A DNA stretch of 64,000 nucleotides from Stomorhina lunata (taxonomy: Eukaryota; Arthropoda; Insecta; Diptera; Rhiniidae). Every line of letters begins with the position of its first letter. The first letter of the stretch is position 1. The translations under genes and the position numbers were made by a program. The DNA is taken from assembly GCA_933228675.1 (NCBI GenBank), contig OW121740.1:52282174-52346173 (forward strand), read 5' to 3'. The notes under the pieces are model-generated. The model worked only from the letters and a program-made list of their open reading frames with translations. It did no database searches and had not been told where the DNA came from. Positions 12,301 to 23,182 of the stretch are shown one piece after another.

Positions 12301-14943
12301 ACACTCCAATTTTTATGTACATATATATAAGTAAATGTAAAAATTGTTATAAATATATATGTTATTTCTTATTTAAATATGTATATGTTTATGTGTTTAT
12401 GTTATTTATTTTTATGTTTATGTTATTTAAAATATTTTTGTAAAGTTATGAAAAGATATTAATAAAAATACTTTATACCATTTTTTTATACTTTTATTTT
12501 ATAAAGGGGATATATATATTTTAGAAAATAATTTTACTTAATTTTAGTACTTTTTCTTGTATTATTTAGGAAATATATAATTCAGATAAGTATTTAATTT
12601 AGTGAAAACTAGAAATAAGTTTTATTAATGTAGGAAATATTTCATACTGGGAATGAATATTTTACTATAAATAAGTATTAAACTTATTTATTTTCTGACT
12701 GTTTTTCTCACTTTTAAGGAAAATATTTCCTAAAAATTATAAATTTTTTATAAGATCAAAATAAATAATTTACTGAATTTTAGTAATCTTTTTCTACTAT
12801 CGTAGAAAATTTGAACAAGTTTACTGCAGTTTTTACTTGTTTTAAGTAAAAATAAATTATCTTTTAACTAAAATGAAGGAAAATTTTCCTTATTTATAGC
12901 ATTGATAAATATTTATCTGAACTAAATTAAAGGAAATATTTACTTGTTTTTAAGAAGTTTCAGATAAAATATGAACTAAATAATAGTAATTTTTTTTAAT
13001 TTTTTAAGTTCAATTTTATTTGATTTTAGTTAAAATTTGTTTGATATAAGAAATTTTGTCAAAAACTTAAGGAAATTTTTTTCTAGGAATTAAGGAATTT
13101 TTTTACTCAATTGCTGTAAAAAACGGCTTTGGCGCCATACGACAACCATTTTTTCCTCAAATTTAGTAAATTTTCCTAAATTTTAGTTCATTTTTTTTCT
13201 GAGTGCATCAAAAAGAATGGGAGGTATATTGAGATTGTCATTCCATTTGTAATTTCCTTAACATTAGCTCAAAAACCAAAATTGAAGTATATTCTGAATC
13301 CTTATGAAATTCTAAGACGATTGAGCGTATCCGTCTGTCTGTTCGTCTGTCTGTCCGTCTGTCTGTCTTTCCGCATGTCTGTCTGTCTGTTGTTGGCACA
13401 ATAAAACCTTAACGAAAAAATAAAGGTCACTGAAATTTGGCACACATATTCTTCATTTCTTGGAAAATTTTGGTATTGAAATCGGACAAAATCGGTTCAC
13501 ATTTGACCATAGCTTCCGTATAATCTCTTCTAGGCTAATCGCTTATTTGCTAATAAATGACAAACTATAACAGCTATGATGATAATATAAGTTTTTAATA
13601 AGTACTAGGCAGCATATAAAATTTCATCGAAATCGGTTCACATTTAACCATAGCTCCCATACAAAAAACTTACAGAAACAGACTAAATTCCACCATAAAT
13701 AGACTTGGATGTCAATAACTGATAAAGTGCCACTAAATTTAGCACAAGGTGGTCTTTTGTCAATGCCAGCGAGTGTGCAAAATTTTGTTACAATCGGTCT
13801 CCCTTTGACCATAGCTCCCATATAAAAAATTTACGGAAACACAAAAATACAAAAAGAAAAGGGGGTTTATGTCCGTCTGTCCGTTAGATAAAAGCGCGAT
13901 AACTCCTTAATTACAAGAGCTAGAGAGACCAAATTTTACAAAAGTATTTTCGATATGTTATAGAAGTGTACTAAAAATGGGCGAAATTGGTTCACATTTA
14001 GTTAGAGCTCCCATATAACCCTGCCCCGTGAATCATATTAATGCTGACAACTTGAATACAATTGCAATAGCTATGACGACTAAATTTACAACAAAGAAGT
14101 TTTATGCAAATATTGGTCTGTATATCAAAATGGTCTGGCAAAATCGGTTCACTTTTAGCCATAGCTCCCATACAAAAAACTTACGAAAACAGCCTAAATT
14201 TCACCTAAAATACACTTAAATGCCAATAAATCCAAAAGTATAACAGATATAACCACTAAATTTGGCACAAGAAAGTCTTATATCAATGCTTATATCAGCC
14301 AGTGTGCAAAATTTTGTCGCAATCGGTCACCATTTGACCATAGCTCCCATATAAAAACTTAAGAGAACACAAAAATTCAAAAAGAAAAGGGGTCTATGTC
14401 CGTCTGTCCGTCAGATAAAAGCGTGATAGCTCCTTAACAACAAGAGCTAGTACGACTAAATTAAGCACAAGAAAGTCTTATTTCAATGCCACTGGCTGGC
14501 ATTGAAATGGCTAGTGCAAGTCGGTCACTCATATAAAAAACTTATGGAAACACAAAAATTCAAAAAGAAAAGGGGGTTTATGTCCGTCTGTCCGTCAGAT
14601 AAAAGCGCCTTAACGAAAAGAGCTAGAGGGACAAAATTTTACAAAAGTATTTTGGATATCTTGAAAAAGTTATGTGTTGAAAATGGACAAAATCGGTTAG
14701 AGCTCCCATATAACCCCGGTTCGGGAAACACATTAATGCTGATAAATTGAATACAATTGTAATAGCTATGATGACTAAATTTAGAATAGGAAAGTTTTAT
14801 GCAACTATTGGTCAATATATTAAATTTTTTAGGAATCGGTCCATATTTGTCCATAGTTTTATGAAACATGTTTCTAAATTTAACACAACTTAATGGGGGG
14901 TATATAAGATTCGGCACAGCCGAATATAACACTCTTACTTGTT

Positions 14944-15707
14944 ATACCCTTCACCACCATAGGTGGAAAGGGTATTATAAGCTTGTGCTGATGTATGTAA
15001 CGCATATAAATATTTGTCTTAGACCCACCTTTTAAGCTTAGAATCACTTTCTGAGTCGATTTAGCGATGTCAGTCCGTCCGTTTGGCTGGCTGGACCCCC
15101 ATGTAAACCATGTAATCAAAGTACAAGTCGCAATTCTAAAGATAATTTGATAAAATTTGGCACAGATCATTTTTTTTATATATTTTTTATGGTACCTCCC
15201 ATGGGTCTCACTTTCCGGAATTGATATTCTGGCCACAAATATCAATATTTTTTCATGAGAATTAAAACACTCATGAAATTTTAAATACTGCTTATGTAAA
15301 CCAAAATCACTGTACCAAATTCCATTGAAATCGGTCCACATTTTACCATAGCTCCCATACAAACTCTTCTGTCAAAACGCACTAAATGAGACAAAAATCA
15401 CTAAAACGCTCAATAAATCATAAAAAGATAATGAGAATTTTGAGTTTAGTTTTTGCAAACATAATTCTTGTGAAAACTGCAATCATTTTGCAAAATTTCG
15501 ACATAATTGGTCCATATTTGACCCTAGCTCTCATATAAGTCCAAATGACGAAAACAGCTTAAATAAATAAGATTTAAGAAAATGTTTGTACAATGGCAAA
15601 ATTTAGCAAATATTTGACTTTATACAGGAAAAAGAACACTTTTGACCTTAGTGGTGAAGGGTATCGTATCGTCGGGCTTGACCGACTATAACACTTTCAG
15701 ACTTGTT
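14944..15707 (+). repeat. Interspersed repeat Y, full-length copy
   Basis: It starts with a hairpin at 14944-14975 (ATACCCTTCACCACC paired with GGTGGAAAGGGTAT). It ends with a second hairpin, GTCGG-gcttga-CCGAC at 15671-15686, followed by TATAACACTTTCAGACTTGTT. The copy abuts the end of the X repeat with no spacer. The 160-codon antisense frame across it is not a gene: it is made of repeat sequence found in several decayed copies. Other copies are near 17775, 30985, 31757 and 50523. Confidence 0.8.
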
Positions 15708-16623
15708 TTTTAATTGTTTCTATTCCCAAAAATTTAATTAAACTGAAGTTTTTTTTTCTTAAAATCTTATATATACTTAATTTAGCTTAAGTGTAGGTAA
15801 ATATGTCATTCAGATTTTGTGCAAAAATTTAATATCATTTTATTTATAAATAAGATTTTATGAGAAAAAATTTTGCACATTTAATTTTTCGTATATGAAT
15901 AAGACAAAATCTAAATCTCACTGAATATTCTTCATTTCCAAAAGACTGAAATTGTTTCCAACAACAACAACATTTATCTCAAGCTCATAAAAATGTCACA
16001 ATCTGAAATTTTCTTTCTGTCCAATGACTTTTAAAAATTTAAGAAAATTTTAACACTCTACCCGCCACACGTTTGCTTTCTTGTGGGTGTGATCGAACAA
16101 AGTCAAATGAACATTTTTAAATACATATATGTTTTTATACTATATTTTATTTTAGTATTTTCGAGTATATTTTTGGAAAAGTCATTTGACTTTTCTATTT
16201 CACATGAAACGAAATGCACCCAAAACGCATAAATTTAAAAAGTTTTAAAAATGTTTACCCCTCAGGAAGATAAAAGACTTTATGTTTTAGAACCTAAAGA
16301 GAATTACAGTGTAGGCATTTTTAAACAATATCAGGGTCATTTATTCGTTTGTAACCGAGAAGTATTCTCTAGGAATTATAACGTCAGGTGTTTGGAATGA
16401 GAAAAATATAAATCTAGTTGCAGCCACTTGCAACAAAATGCAAAATTTCATATTATACACAAACTGCATATTTTACAAATCACATATTTTTAAAACAACA
16501 AATATAACAAATTTTTCATTCAAACTTGTTTATACAAATTACATTTACATGATATACGGTCCACATTTCACCCAAGCTCCTATATTAGATCCGTTGATGG
16601 ATTTTTTTATTTAATTTGACCAA
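15708..16623. other. AT-rich non-coding stretch
   Basis: Nothing recognisable beyond simple A/T runs; no repeat family match noticed. Confidence 0.45.
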
Positions 16624-16998
16624 CACTCTGGAGATGACCCCTACGTAGGCTACGTACATGAGAGCTTATAATTACATTACAGGGCCCTATTTCACTAAGC
16701 TACAAGTTTACAATTACAAGTGTAAAATTGTAAACTTGTAAATAATTGTGTTTCAATAAAATACAATTACAAGTTTGTAGCTACAAGTGATTTTTACAAT
16801 TCACAAGTTTACACTCTGGGGATGACCCCTACGTAGGCTACGTACATGAGAGCTTATAATTACATTACAGGGCCCTATTTCACTAAGCTACAAGCTTACA
16901 ATTACAAGTGTAAAACTGTAAACTTGTAAATAATTGTGTTTCAATAAAATACAATTACAAGTTTGTAGCTACAAGTGATTTTTACAATTCACAAGTTT
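16624..16998 (+). repeat. Tandem duplication, two copies of about 187 bp
   Basis: The block from CACTCTGG through GATGACCCCTACGTAGGC, TACGTACATGAGAGC and the start of the hAT-like element (CAGGGCCCTATTTCAC) occurs at 16624 and again at 16811. Identity is near 98% by eye. It contains the palindrome CCTACGTAGG and a TACGTA. The duplication copies both flank and element end, so it arose after insertion. Confidence 0.9.
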
Positions 16999-17035
16999 AC
17001 AAGTCATACTTCTACAAGTGGTTGTGTTTCACTAA

Positions 17036-17520
17036 TAGTTCATTCACATTTAGATCGAAAACTAGATAAAGTAGTTTTCGGCTCAAAACACTATTGAAAA
17101 CTTAAGTTTTCACATACAAAACGAAAACTCCTTCTGCATGTATTTTCATTGAAAACTTATTTGAAAACTATTAAAATACCGATACAACACTGAGTTCATC
17201 CTATTTATTACAACTCTAAATTGAAAAAATCGTAACATACCAAAAATAAATGTCAGTTCAAAATAAAATAAAAAAACAAAAAAAAATATTTTAAAATTTT
17301 TCAAAAATAACATTAAAAATGTGCACAAATTGCAATTGTTTCGTATTTAAAAATTTCAACTATCGGATAGTTAATGATTCGGCGTTGAATCGTACAAGTT
17401 AAACGCGTTTAAAAAGTGGAAAACTCATGAAGTGTCAAAAAAGCTAGATGTGAACGGAATTGTTTTCGATGGAGTTTTCGTTATTGAAAACTTCTAAAAA
17501 TTAGTAATGTGAATGAGCTA
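17036..17520. mobile_element. MITE, 485 bp, TAG(T/C)TCATTCACATT ends
   Basis: TAGTTCATTCACATT at 17036 and the inverted TAGCTCATTCACATT ending at 17520 form the termini. They are flanked by TAA at 17033-17035 and 17521-17523, a 3-bp duplication compatible with PIF/Harbinger-type (TWA) insertion or with a TA duplication if the ends are read two bases shorter. GAAAAC/GTTTTC words recur inside. No coding capacity is present; it is nested in the larger element. Confidence 0.65.
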
Positions 17521-17774
17521 TAATCTAAATTTGTACTTGTACAATTGTAGAATTGTAGAAAAAAGACATAGGGTCGACGAAGACTCTCAAAAAAATTTTA
17601 CAAGTTACAAGTGAATGATAAATTGAATTCAAATTAGGTTTTAAACTACTTTTTTTAATAAAAATTAGGTAAAATTAACACAAAATCAAATCAATATTAA
17701 TTTCCATTTATTTATTTTGTTTGTTTTTAATTATGTAGTCCATTACTTAGTGTACCATGACGAATTTAGTGTAC

Positions 17775-18047
17775 TTTGACGAATTTGAATAGCCATGGTC
17801 ATACTACCAAAAGAATTGTCTGTGTCAAATTTAATGAAATTATCTTGAGAATCGCGATCTGTACATTGATAACAAAGTTTACATGGGGGTTCAGCCAGCC
17901 GTCCAGCCAGATGGACGGACGGACATCGTTAAATCGACTCAGGATGCAATACTAAGTCTATTGGTATACTAAAAGGTGGTCTAAGACCGTTACATACATC
18001 AGCCCAAACTTATAATACCCTTTCCACCTATAGTGGTGGGTATGAAA
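17775..18047 (-). repeat. Repeat Y fragment, antisense
   Basis: Shares with 31555-31754 the blocks 'TTTACATGGGGGT(T/C)CAGCC', GGACGGACATCG, 'AAATCGACTCA', 'CTATTGGTATACTAAAAGGT' and ends in the Y hairpin (CCTTTCCACCTA...GGTGGGTAT). Confidence 0.75.
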
Positions 18048-18683
18048 ATATAATCATGTATGCAGAACAAGGGAGATCAATGATCAAGGATATCAAAAAT
18101 CATTTCTTCTATTTTTTGTATCATAATAGTGTAGACAAAAAAAAAAATGAGCCCATGGTGGATGGGAAAACAAAAAACTCATAATATTTCAGTACAAAAT
18201 GTTTAAATTAAAAGAATATAAAACTACAGGACATATGCTAAAATATGAGCATACGAGTAGTCTTTTAAAAATCTGATAACCATATCAAAAGCCTTAGGCA
18301 TATAAAGTGGGTATGTTTCGAAAATAAATCTTTAAAAAAAGGAACTTTGAACTGCCATAAATCTCAACCAAAGCGAAATTAATAATTTTGAAGAAGTGTA
18401 AAATTGTCTAGGCCAGGGGAATCGTAGATATGATATATGGTTTAGTGCGAGTTCAATATTTTATATTTGACTCCATATATTTATTTATCAAAATAATTTA
18501 TTTTATTATAATCGTAGAAATTGTAATTTTAGAAATTGTAATTGTACAAATTGTAGTTTACAAGTCCAAAAAGCTACAATTGTTGTGAAAATTTTAATGA
18601 AACACAATTGAACAGCACTTGTAAGTATTAGACTTGTAATTGTAACTTGTAAACTTGTATAATTGTAGTTTAGTGAAATAGGG

Positions 18684-19040
18684 AACAGGTCACAATTTTA
18701 AAAATAATTTAAAGAAACACTTTGATTTGATCCAAAGATAATCACTATAATTTTGAAACAAAAACGGATTATTATTTGGGAACCTACCATAGGACAGGCT
18801 TCCCGGAATGAATACAGCAAATAAAATATACTTTTAGTAGGCTAAATTATTTAATGTAACAAACTTTTTCTTAATTGATCTATATAAGAAAAATAGTTGC
18901 TATGATAAAAGCACAGATATATCTATTTCTTAGAATTGAAATAAACATGTGACATTTTTGGTGCATATTTGGCCTAAGTGAAATAGTTGGACTTCATAGG
19001 CTATATAGTTGGAATTGATAGGCTATAGAATCTTATTGTT
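18684..19040. other. AT-rich non-coding stretch
   Basis: Nothing recognised apart from the short junction with the preceding element. Confidence 0.4.
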
Positions 19041-21212
19041 TTTATACCCACCATCAAAAAAATGGGGGGGTATATTCAGATTGTCATTCCGTTTGTAATT
19101 TCCTTAATACTGGCTCAAAAACCAAAAGAGATACATATTCTGAATCCTTATGAAATTGAGTGATGACCGTCTGTCTGTCTGTCTGTCTGTCCGTATGTCT
19201 GTCCGTATGTCTGTCCGTCTGTCCGTATGTATGTCTGTCTGTTGTCGACACGATAAAACCTTAACGAAAGGATGTAGGTCACTGAAATTTGGCACAAATA
19301 TTCTTCATTTCTTGGAAAATTTTGGTATTGAAATCGGGCAAAATCGTTTCACATTTAACCATAGCTCCCGTATAACGTCGTCTAGGCTAATCGCTTATTT
19401 GCTAATAATGACAAATTATAACAGCTATGATGATAAAATTTGGTACATAGAAGTTTTACGTGAGCACTAGGCAGCATATGTGTAAAAATATCATCGAAAT
19501 CGGTTCACATCTAACCATAGCTTCAAACAAAAAAACGGAAACAGTAAATGATAGCTTTGGCCACTTAATTTAGCAGAAGAAAGTATTATGTGAATACCAG
19601 CCGGTGTGCCAAAATTAGTTACAATCGGTCACCATTTAACCATAGCTCCCATATAAAAAACTTACGGAAACTCAAAAATACAAAATGAAATGAGGGTTTA
19701 TGTCCGTCTGCGCTTCAACGAAAAAAGCTATAAGGACAAAATTTTACAAAAGTATTTTCGATATCTTGAGAAAGTTGTGTATTGAAAATGGACGAAATCG
19801 GTTCACATTTAGTTAGAGCTCCCATATAACCCCGCCCCGAGAACTACATTAATGCTGATAAATTGAATGCAATTGTAATAGCTATAACGACTAAATTTAG
19901 AATAGGGAAGTATTATGCAACTCTTGGTCAGTATATCAAATTTGATAGGAATCGGTTCATATTTAACTATAGCTTTCATATAAAAACCACTCCTGGAAAC
20001 CAAAAAAAAATGTAACAAATTCCAGTTAAAAGCGATTAAATTAGAAACTATGACAGCAACGGTCACTGAATTTTACAAAAATAGGCTTTATATACAAGCT
20101 AGTATCTTTTTGATTGTAGATATAAAAAGTTGATGTTATATATATATAAGAACTATAACCAAATGTTGACCGATTTTATATACTGGCTGGTATTTATATA
20201 AAGTTTATTTTTGCAAAATTGTGTGGCCACAGCTGTCACAGTTTAAAATTTAATAGCTTTTAACTGGCGTTTGTGGCATTTTAGTGGTTTCCGGGAGTGA
20301 TTTTTATATGAACGATATGGTCAAATATTGACCGATTCCTATAACATTTGATATACTGACCCATTGTTGCATAAAACTTCTCTGTTCTAAATTTAGTCCT
20401 CTAAGCTATTACAATTGTATTCAATTTATCAGCATTAATGTGATTCCCGGGGAGTGCTATATGGCAGTTTTACCTAAATGTAAACCGATTTCGCCCATTT
20501 TCTGTACACAAGATATCAAGAAATACTTTTGTAAAATTTTGTCCCTTTAGCTTTTATCATTAAGGCGCTATTGCGCTTTTATCTGACGGACAGACGGAAA
20601 TAAACCCCTTTTCTTTTTGTATTTTTGTATTTCCGTAATTTTTTTATATGGGAGCTATGGTCAAATGGTGACCGATTGTTACAAAATTTGGCACACTGGC
20701 TGGTATTCGCATAAGACTTTCTTGTGCCAAATTTAGTGGCCATAGCTATTACAGTTTATAATTTATTGACATTTAAGTGTATTTGAGGCTATGTTCGTAA
20801 TTGTTTTGTATGGGAGCTATGGTTAAATGTGAACCGACTTCATTGAAATGTCATATTCTGCCTAGTGCTTATGTAAAACTTTTATATACCAAATTTTATC
20901 GTCATAGCTGTTATAAGTTGTCATTTATTAGCAAATAAGCGATTAGCCTAGACGGGGTTATAAGGGAGCTATGGTCAAATGTGAATTCATTTTGCCCAAT
21001 TTCAATACAAACATTTTTCCAGGAATGAAGAATATCTTTCAGTGAAGTACCTCCGTTTAGGCGTTATCGTGATTTTAGCAAACAGACTGACATACAGACA
21101 GACAGATAAGGATTCAGAATATATATCTCTTTTGGTTTTTGAGCCAATATTAAGGAAATTACAAACGGAATGACTATCTTAATATACCCCTTTTTTTGGT
21201 GGTGGTTATAAT
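19041..21212. repeat. Two X repeats in inverted orientation (tail to tail)
   Basis: A sense X copy runs from TTTATACCCACCATC at 19041 to about 20150. An antisense copy runs from there to 21212 and closes with 'TAATATACCCC...GGTGGTGG'. The centre near 20140-20160 is a TATATATA stretch. The arms are about 80% identical by eye, giving a 2.2-kb imperfect palindrome. (GTCT)n runs lie at 19168-19245. Non-coding. Confidence 0.75.
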
Positions 21213-22141
21213 TATTTATCTAATCCAATCGTTATTATAAATCTATTCAAAAATATCGTCTTTTTGTTGTAAAGTTTTAACATGATCTAGTCAAATTGTC
21301 TAGACTTTGTTCTATTCCCCGACAACATAAACTTGTATATTCGTCATAAATTTATGTTTATCAGAAAAAATCCACTCATTTTTTCAAAACTAAATACTTA
21401 TGACGAGTTCATTAAAATTCTGTTAAACTGGCCCCTACTGCGCTTAAGACAACTTTTGGGTATATCCCAAAAGTGACTAAATTATTGTTGACAGACAAAA
21501 AAAAATTGAGTATTTTTCTATAAAGACAAGAATATCATAAAAAAAGAACTCAATTTTTAGGTTTAAAATAAAAGAAATTAAAATGATAATATTAATACCA
21601 AATTTATTTTATTTAAATATTTATTTATAAGAAATTATTTTAGCCGGCCAAACCCGACTATGCGATACTGTGCATTACTGATGTCAAATGTGGATAGTCG
21701 ATAAATTAAAAAAAGTGCTCGAGATTCATGTATAATTCCGTCTTTAGATATTATACGTAAGCTAAGGTCAAAAGACACATAAAATTAAGATCAACTGACA
21801 CATATGTTAATACAAAAATTTTTCGGAACCTTCGTCGAATCACAGTTTACGATGTAATTAATTTTGAGTAAGTTTCAGTGGCGCCATCTGTCGGAAAATG
21901 GTCATAGCAGTTTAGAAACCTACATCGGCTCATGCGCTATTAAATTAAATATACGGTGTAACTAACGAGCAACTTTTGTTAAAACTTGGAAAGCGACCTA
22001 GTGGGGCCCTAGAAGGGGACATACAAAAACCATTTTCAAAGATTTCGAGACACATGCAAAATTTCGAGATATTTGTTAAAAAACTCTTTTCGGGTAGGTC
22101 GTAGTACTTTAGTACTTCCAACTCTCACATTTGCAGAGCGA
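21213..22141. other. AT-rich stretch with a small Y-like remnant
   Basis: At about 21645-21720, 'GCCGGCCAAACCCGACTATGCGATAC' resembles the Y terminus (antisense). The rest shows nothing recognised. Confidence 0.4.
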
Positions 22142-23182
22142 TTTTTATACGCACCATCAAAAATAATGGGGGGTATATTGAGATTGTCATTCCGTTCAAA
22201 AACCAAAAGTGATATATATTCTGAATCCTTATGATATTCTAAGACGATTGGGCGATCTCCGACTGTCTGTCCGTATGTCTGTCTGTCTGTTGTCGTCACG
22301 ATAAAACCTTAACGATAAGATATGGGTCACTGCATAAATATTCTTCATATTTTGGAAAATTTTGGTATTGAAATCGGGCAAAATCGGTTCACATATGACC
22401 ATAGCTCCCGTATAAAGTCGTCTGGGCTAATCTTATTGCTAATAAATGACAAATTATAACTACTATGATGATAAAATGTTGTATATAGAAGTTTTACATA
22501 AGCACTAGAGAGCATATACAATTTCATTGACATCGGTTCACATTTAACCATAGCTCTTATACAAACCACTTACGGAAACAGCCTAAATTCCACCATAAAT
22601 AAATAAGAATGCCAATAAATGATAAACTGTAATAGATATGACCACTAAATTTAGCACAAGAAAGTCTAATGTCAAAAAAACTTACGGAAACCCAAAAAGA
22701 AAAGGGGGTTTATGTCCGCCTGTCCGTCAAATAAAGGCACGATTGCGCCTTAACGAAAAGAGCTAGACAAACAAAATTTTGCAAACGTATTTTCGAAGAA
22801 AGTTGTGTATTGAAGACGGACGAAATCGGTTCAAATTTAGTTAGAGCTCCCATATAACCCCGCCCCGGAAATCTCATTAATGCTTATAAATTGAATACAA
22901 TTGTAATAGCTATGACGACTAAACATAGAATAGAAAACTATGCAGCTATTGGTCAGTATATCAAATTTTGTAGGAATCGGTCCATATTTGACTTTAGCTT
23001 TCATATAAAACCACTCCTGGAAACCAAAAAAAGTGTAACAATGGCCAGTTAAAAGCTATTAAATTAGAAACTGTGACTTCAATGACCGCTAAATTTTACA
23101 AGAATAAGCTTTATATAAATACCAGCCAATGTATAAAATTTTGTGACAATCGGTCAACATTTAGTTGTAGTTCTTTTATATA

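Larger units (their letters stand above)
8652..13205. mobile_element. 4.55-kb non-coding DNA transposon, CACTCAG ends (CACTA-like?)
   Basis: The ends are CACTCAGAAAAAA at 8652 and its reverse complement ending CTGAGTG at 13205. Beyond that, AAATTT(A/G)AGGAAAA-like blocks continue the inverted similarity. The insertion cuts repeat X exactly between ...CCCACCA and TCAAAAAG and duplicates only CA (8650-8651, 13206-13207). About 1.1 kb at the left and 0.7 kb at the right are packed with sub-terminal repeats such as TTCCTAAAAATTAGTT in both orientations. CACT termini, a 2-bp duplication and dense sub-terminal repeats resemble the CACTA/EnSpm superfamily. No matching transposase is present, so it would be non-autonomous; the superfamily call is inference. 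Confidence 0.7.
8636..14943 (+). repeat. Interspersed repeat X, sense copy split by the CACTCAG element
   Basis: It starts at TTTTATACCCACCA (to 8651), is split by the 4.55-kb insertion, and resumes at 13206 with CATCAAAAAGAATGGGAGG. It contains a (GTCT/GTCC)n run at 13331-13391 and repeated blocks of 'CATAGCTCCCATA' about every 140-180 bp. The end is the 7-bp-stem hairpin ATTCGGC-ACA-GCCGAAT at 14909-14925, followed by ATAACACTCTTACTTGTT. Non-coding; short frames (for example 14028-14219) are not supported. Confidence 0.8.
16682..18683. mobile_element. Non-coding DNA transposon with CCCTATTTCACTAA ends
   Basis: The left end CCCTATTTCACTAAGCTACAA (present twice, through the tandem duplication) matches the right end TTGTAGTTTAGTGAAATAGGG, reversed, at about 18663-18683. 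Sub-terminal ACAAGT and ACTTGT words are abundant at both ends. The left extension CAGGGCCC resembles a hAT-type CAGGG start, but no clean 8-bp target duplication is seen, so superfamily is uncertain. No transposase is present; the interior holds a nested MITE and a Y fragment. Confidence 0.6.

Noticed and set aside
13331..13391. (GTCT/GTCC)n runs as separate microsatellite loci
   Set aside because: They occur at the same internal position in every X copy and are part of that repeat rather than independent loci.
14909..14943. Helitron 3' end (hairpin near the terminus) for repeat X
   Set aside because: The hairpin fits, but the end reads ACTTGTT instead of CTRR and no 5' TC was found; kept only as an open question.
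14880..15362. 160-codon antisense frame across the X/Y junction
   Set aside because: It lies in the non-coding Y repeat, is disrupted in other copies, and has no recognisable domain.
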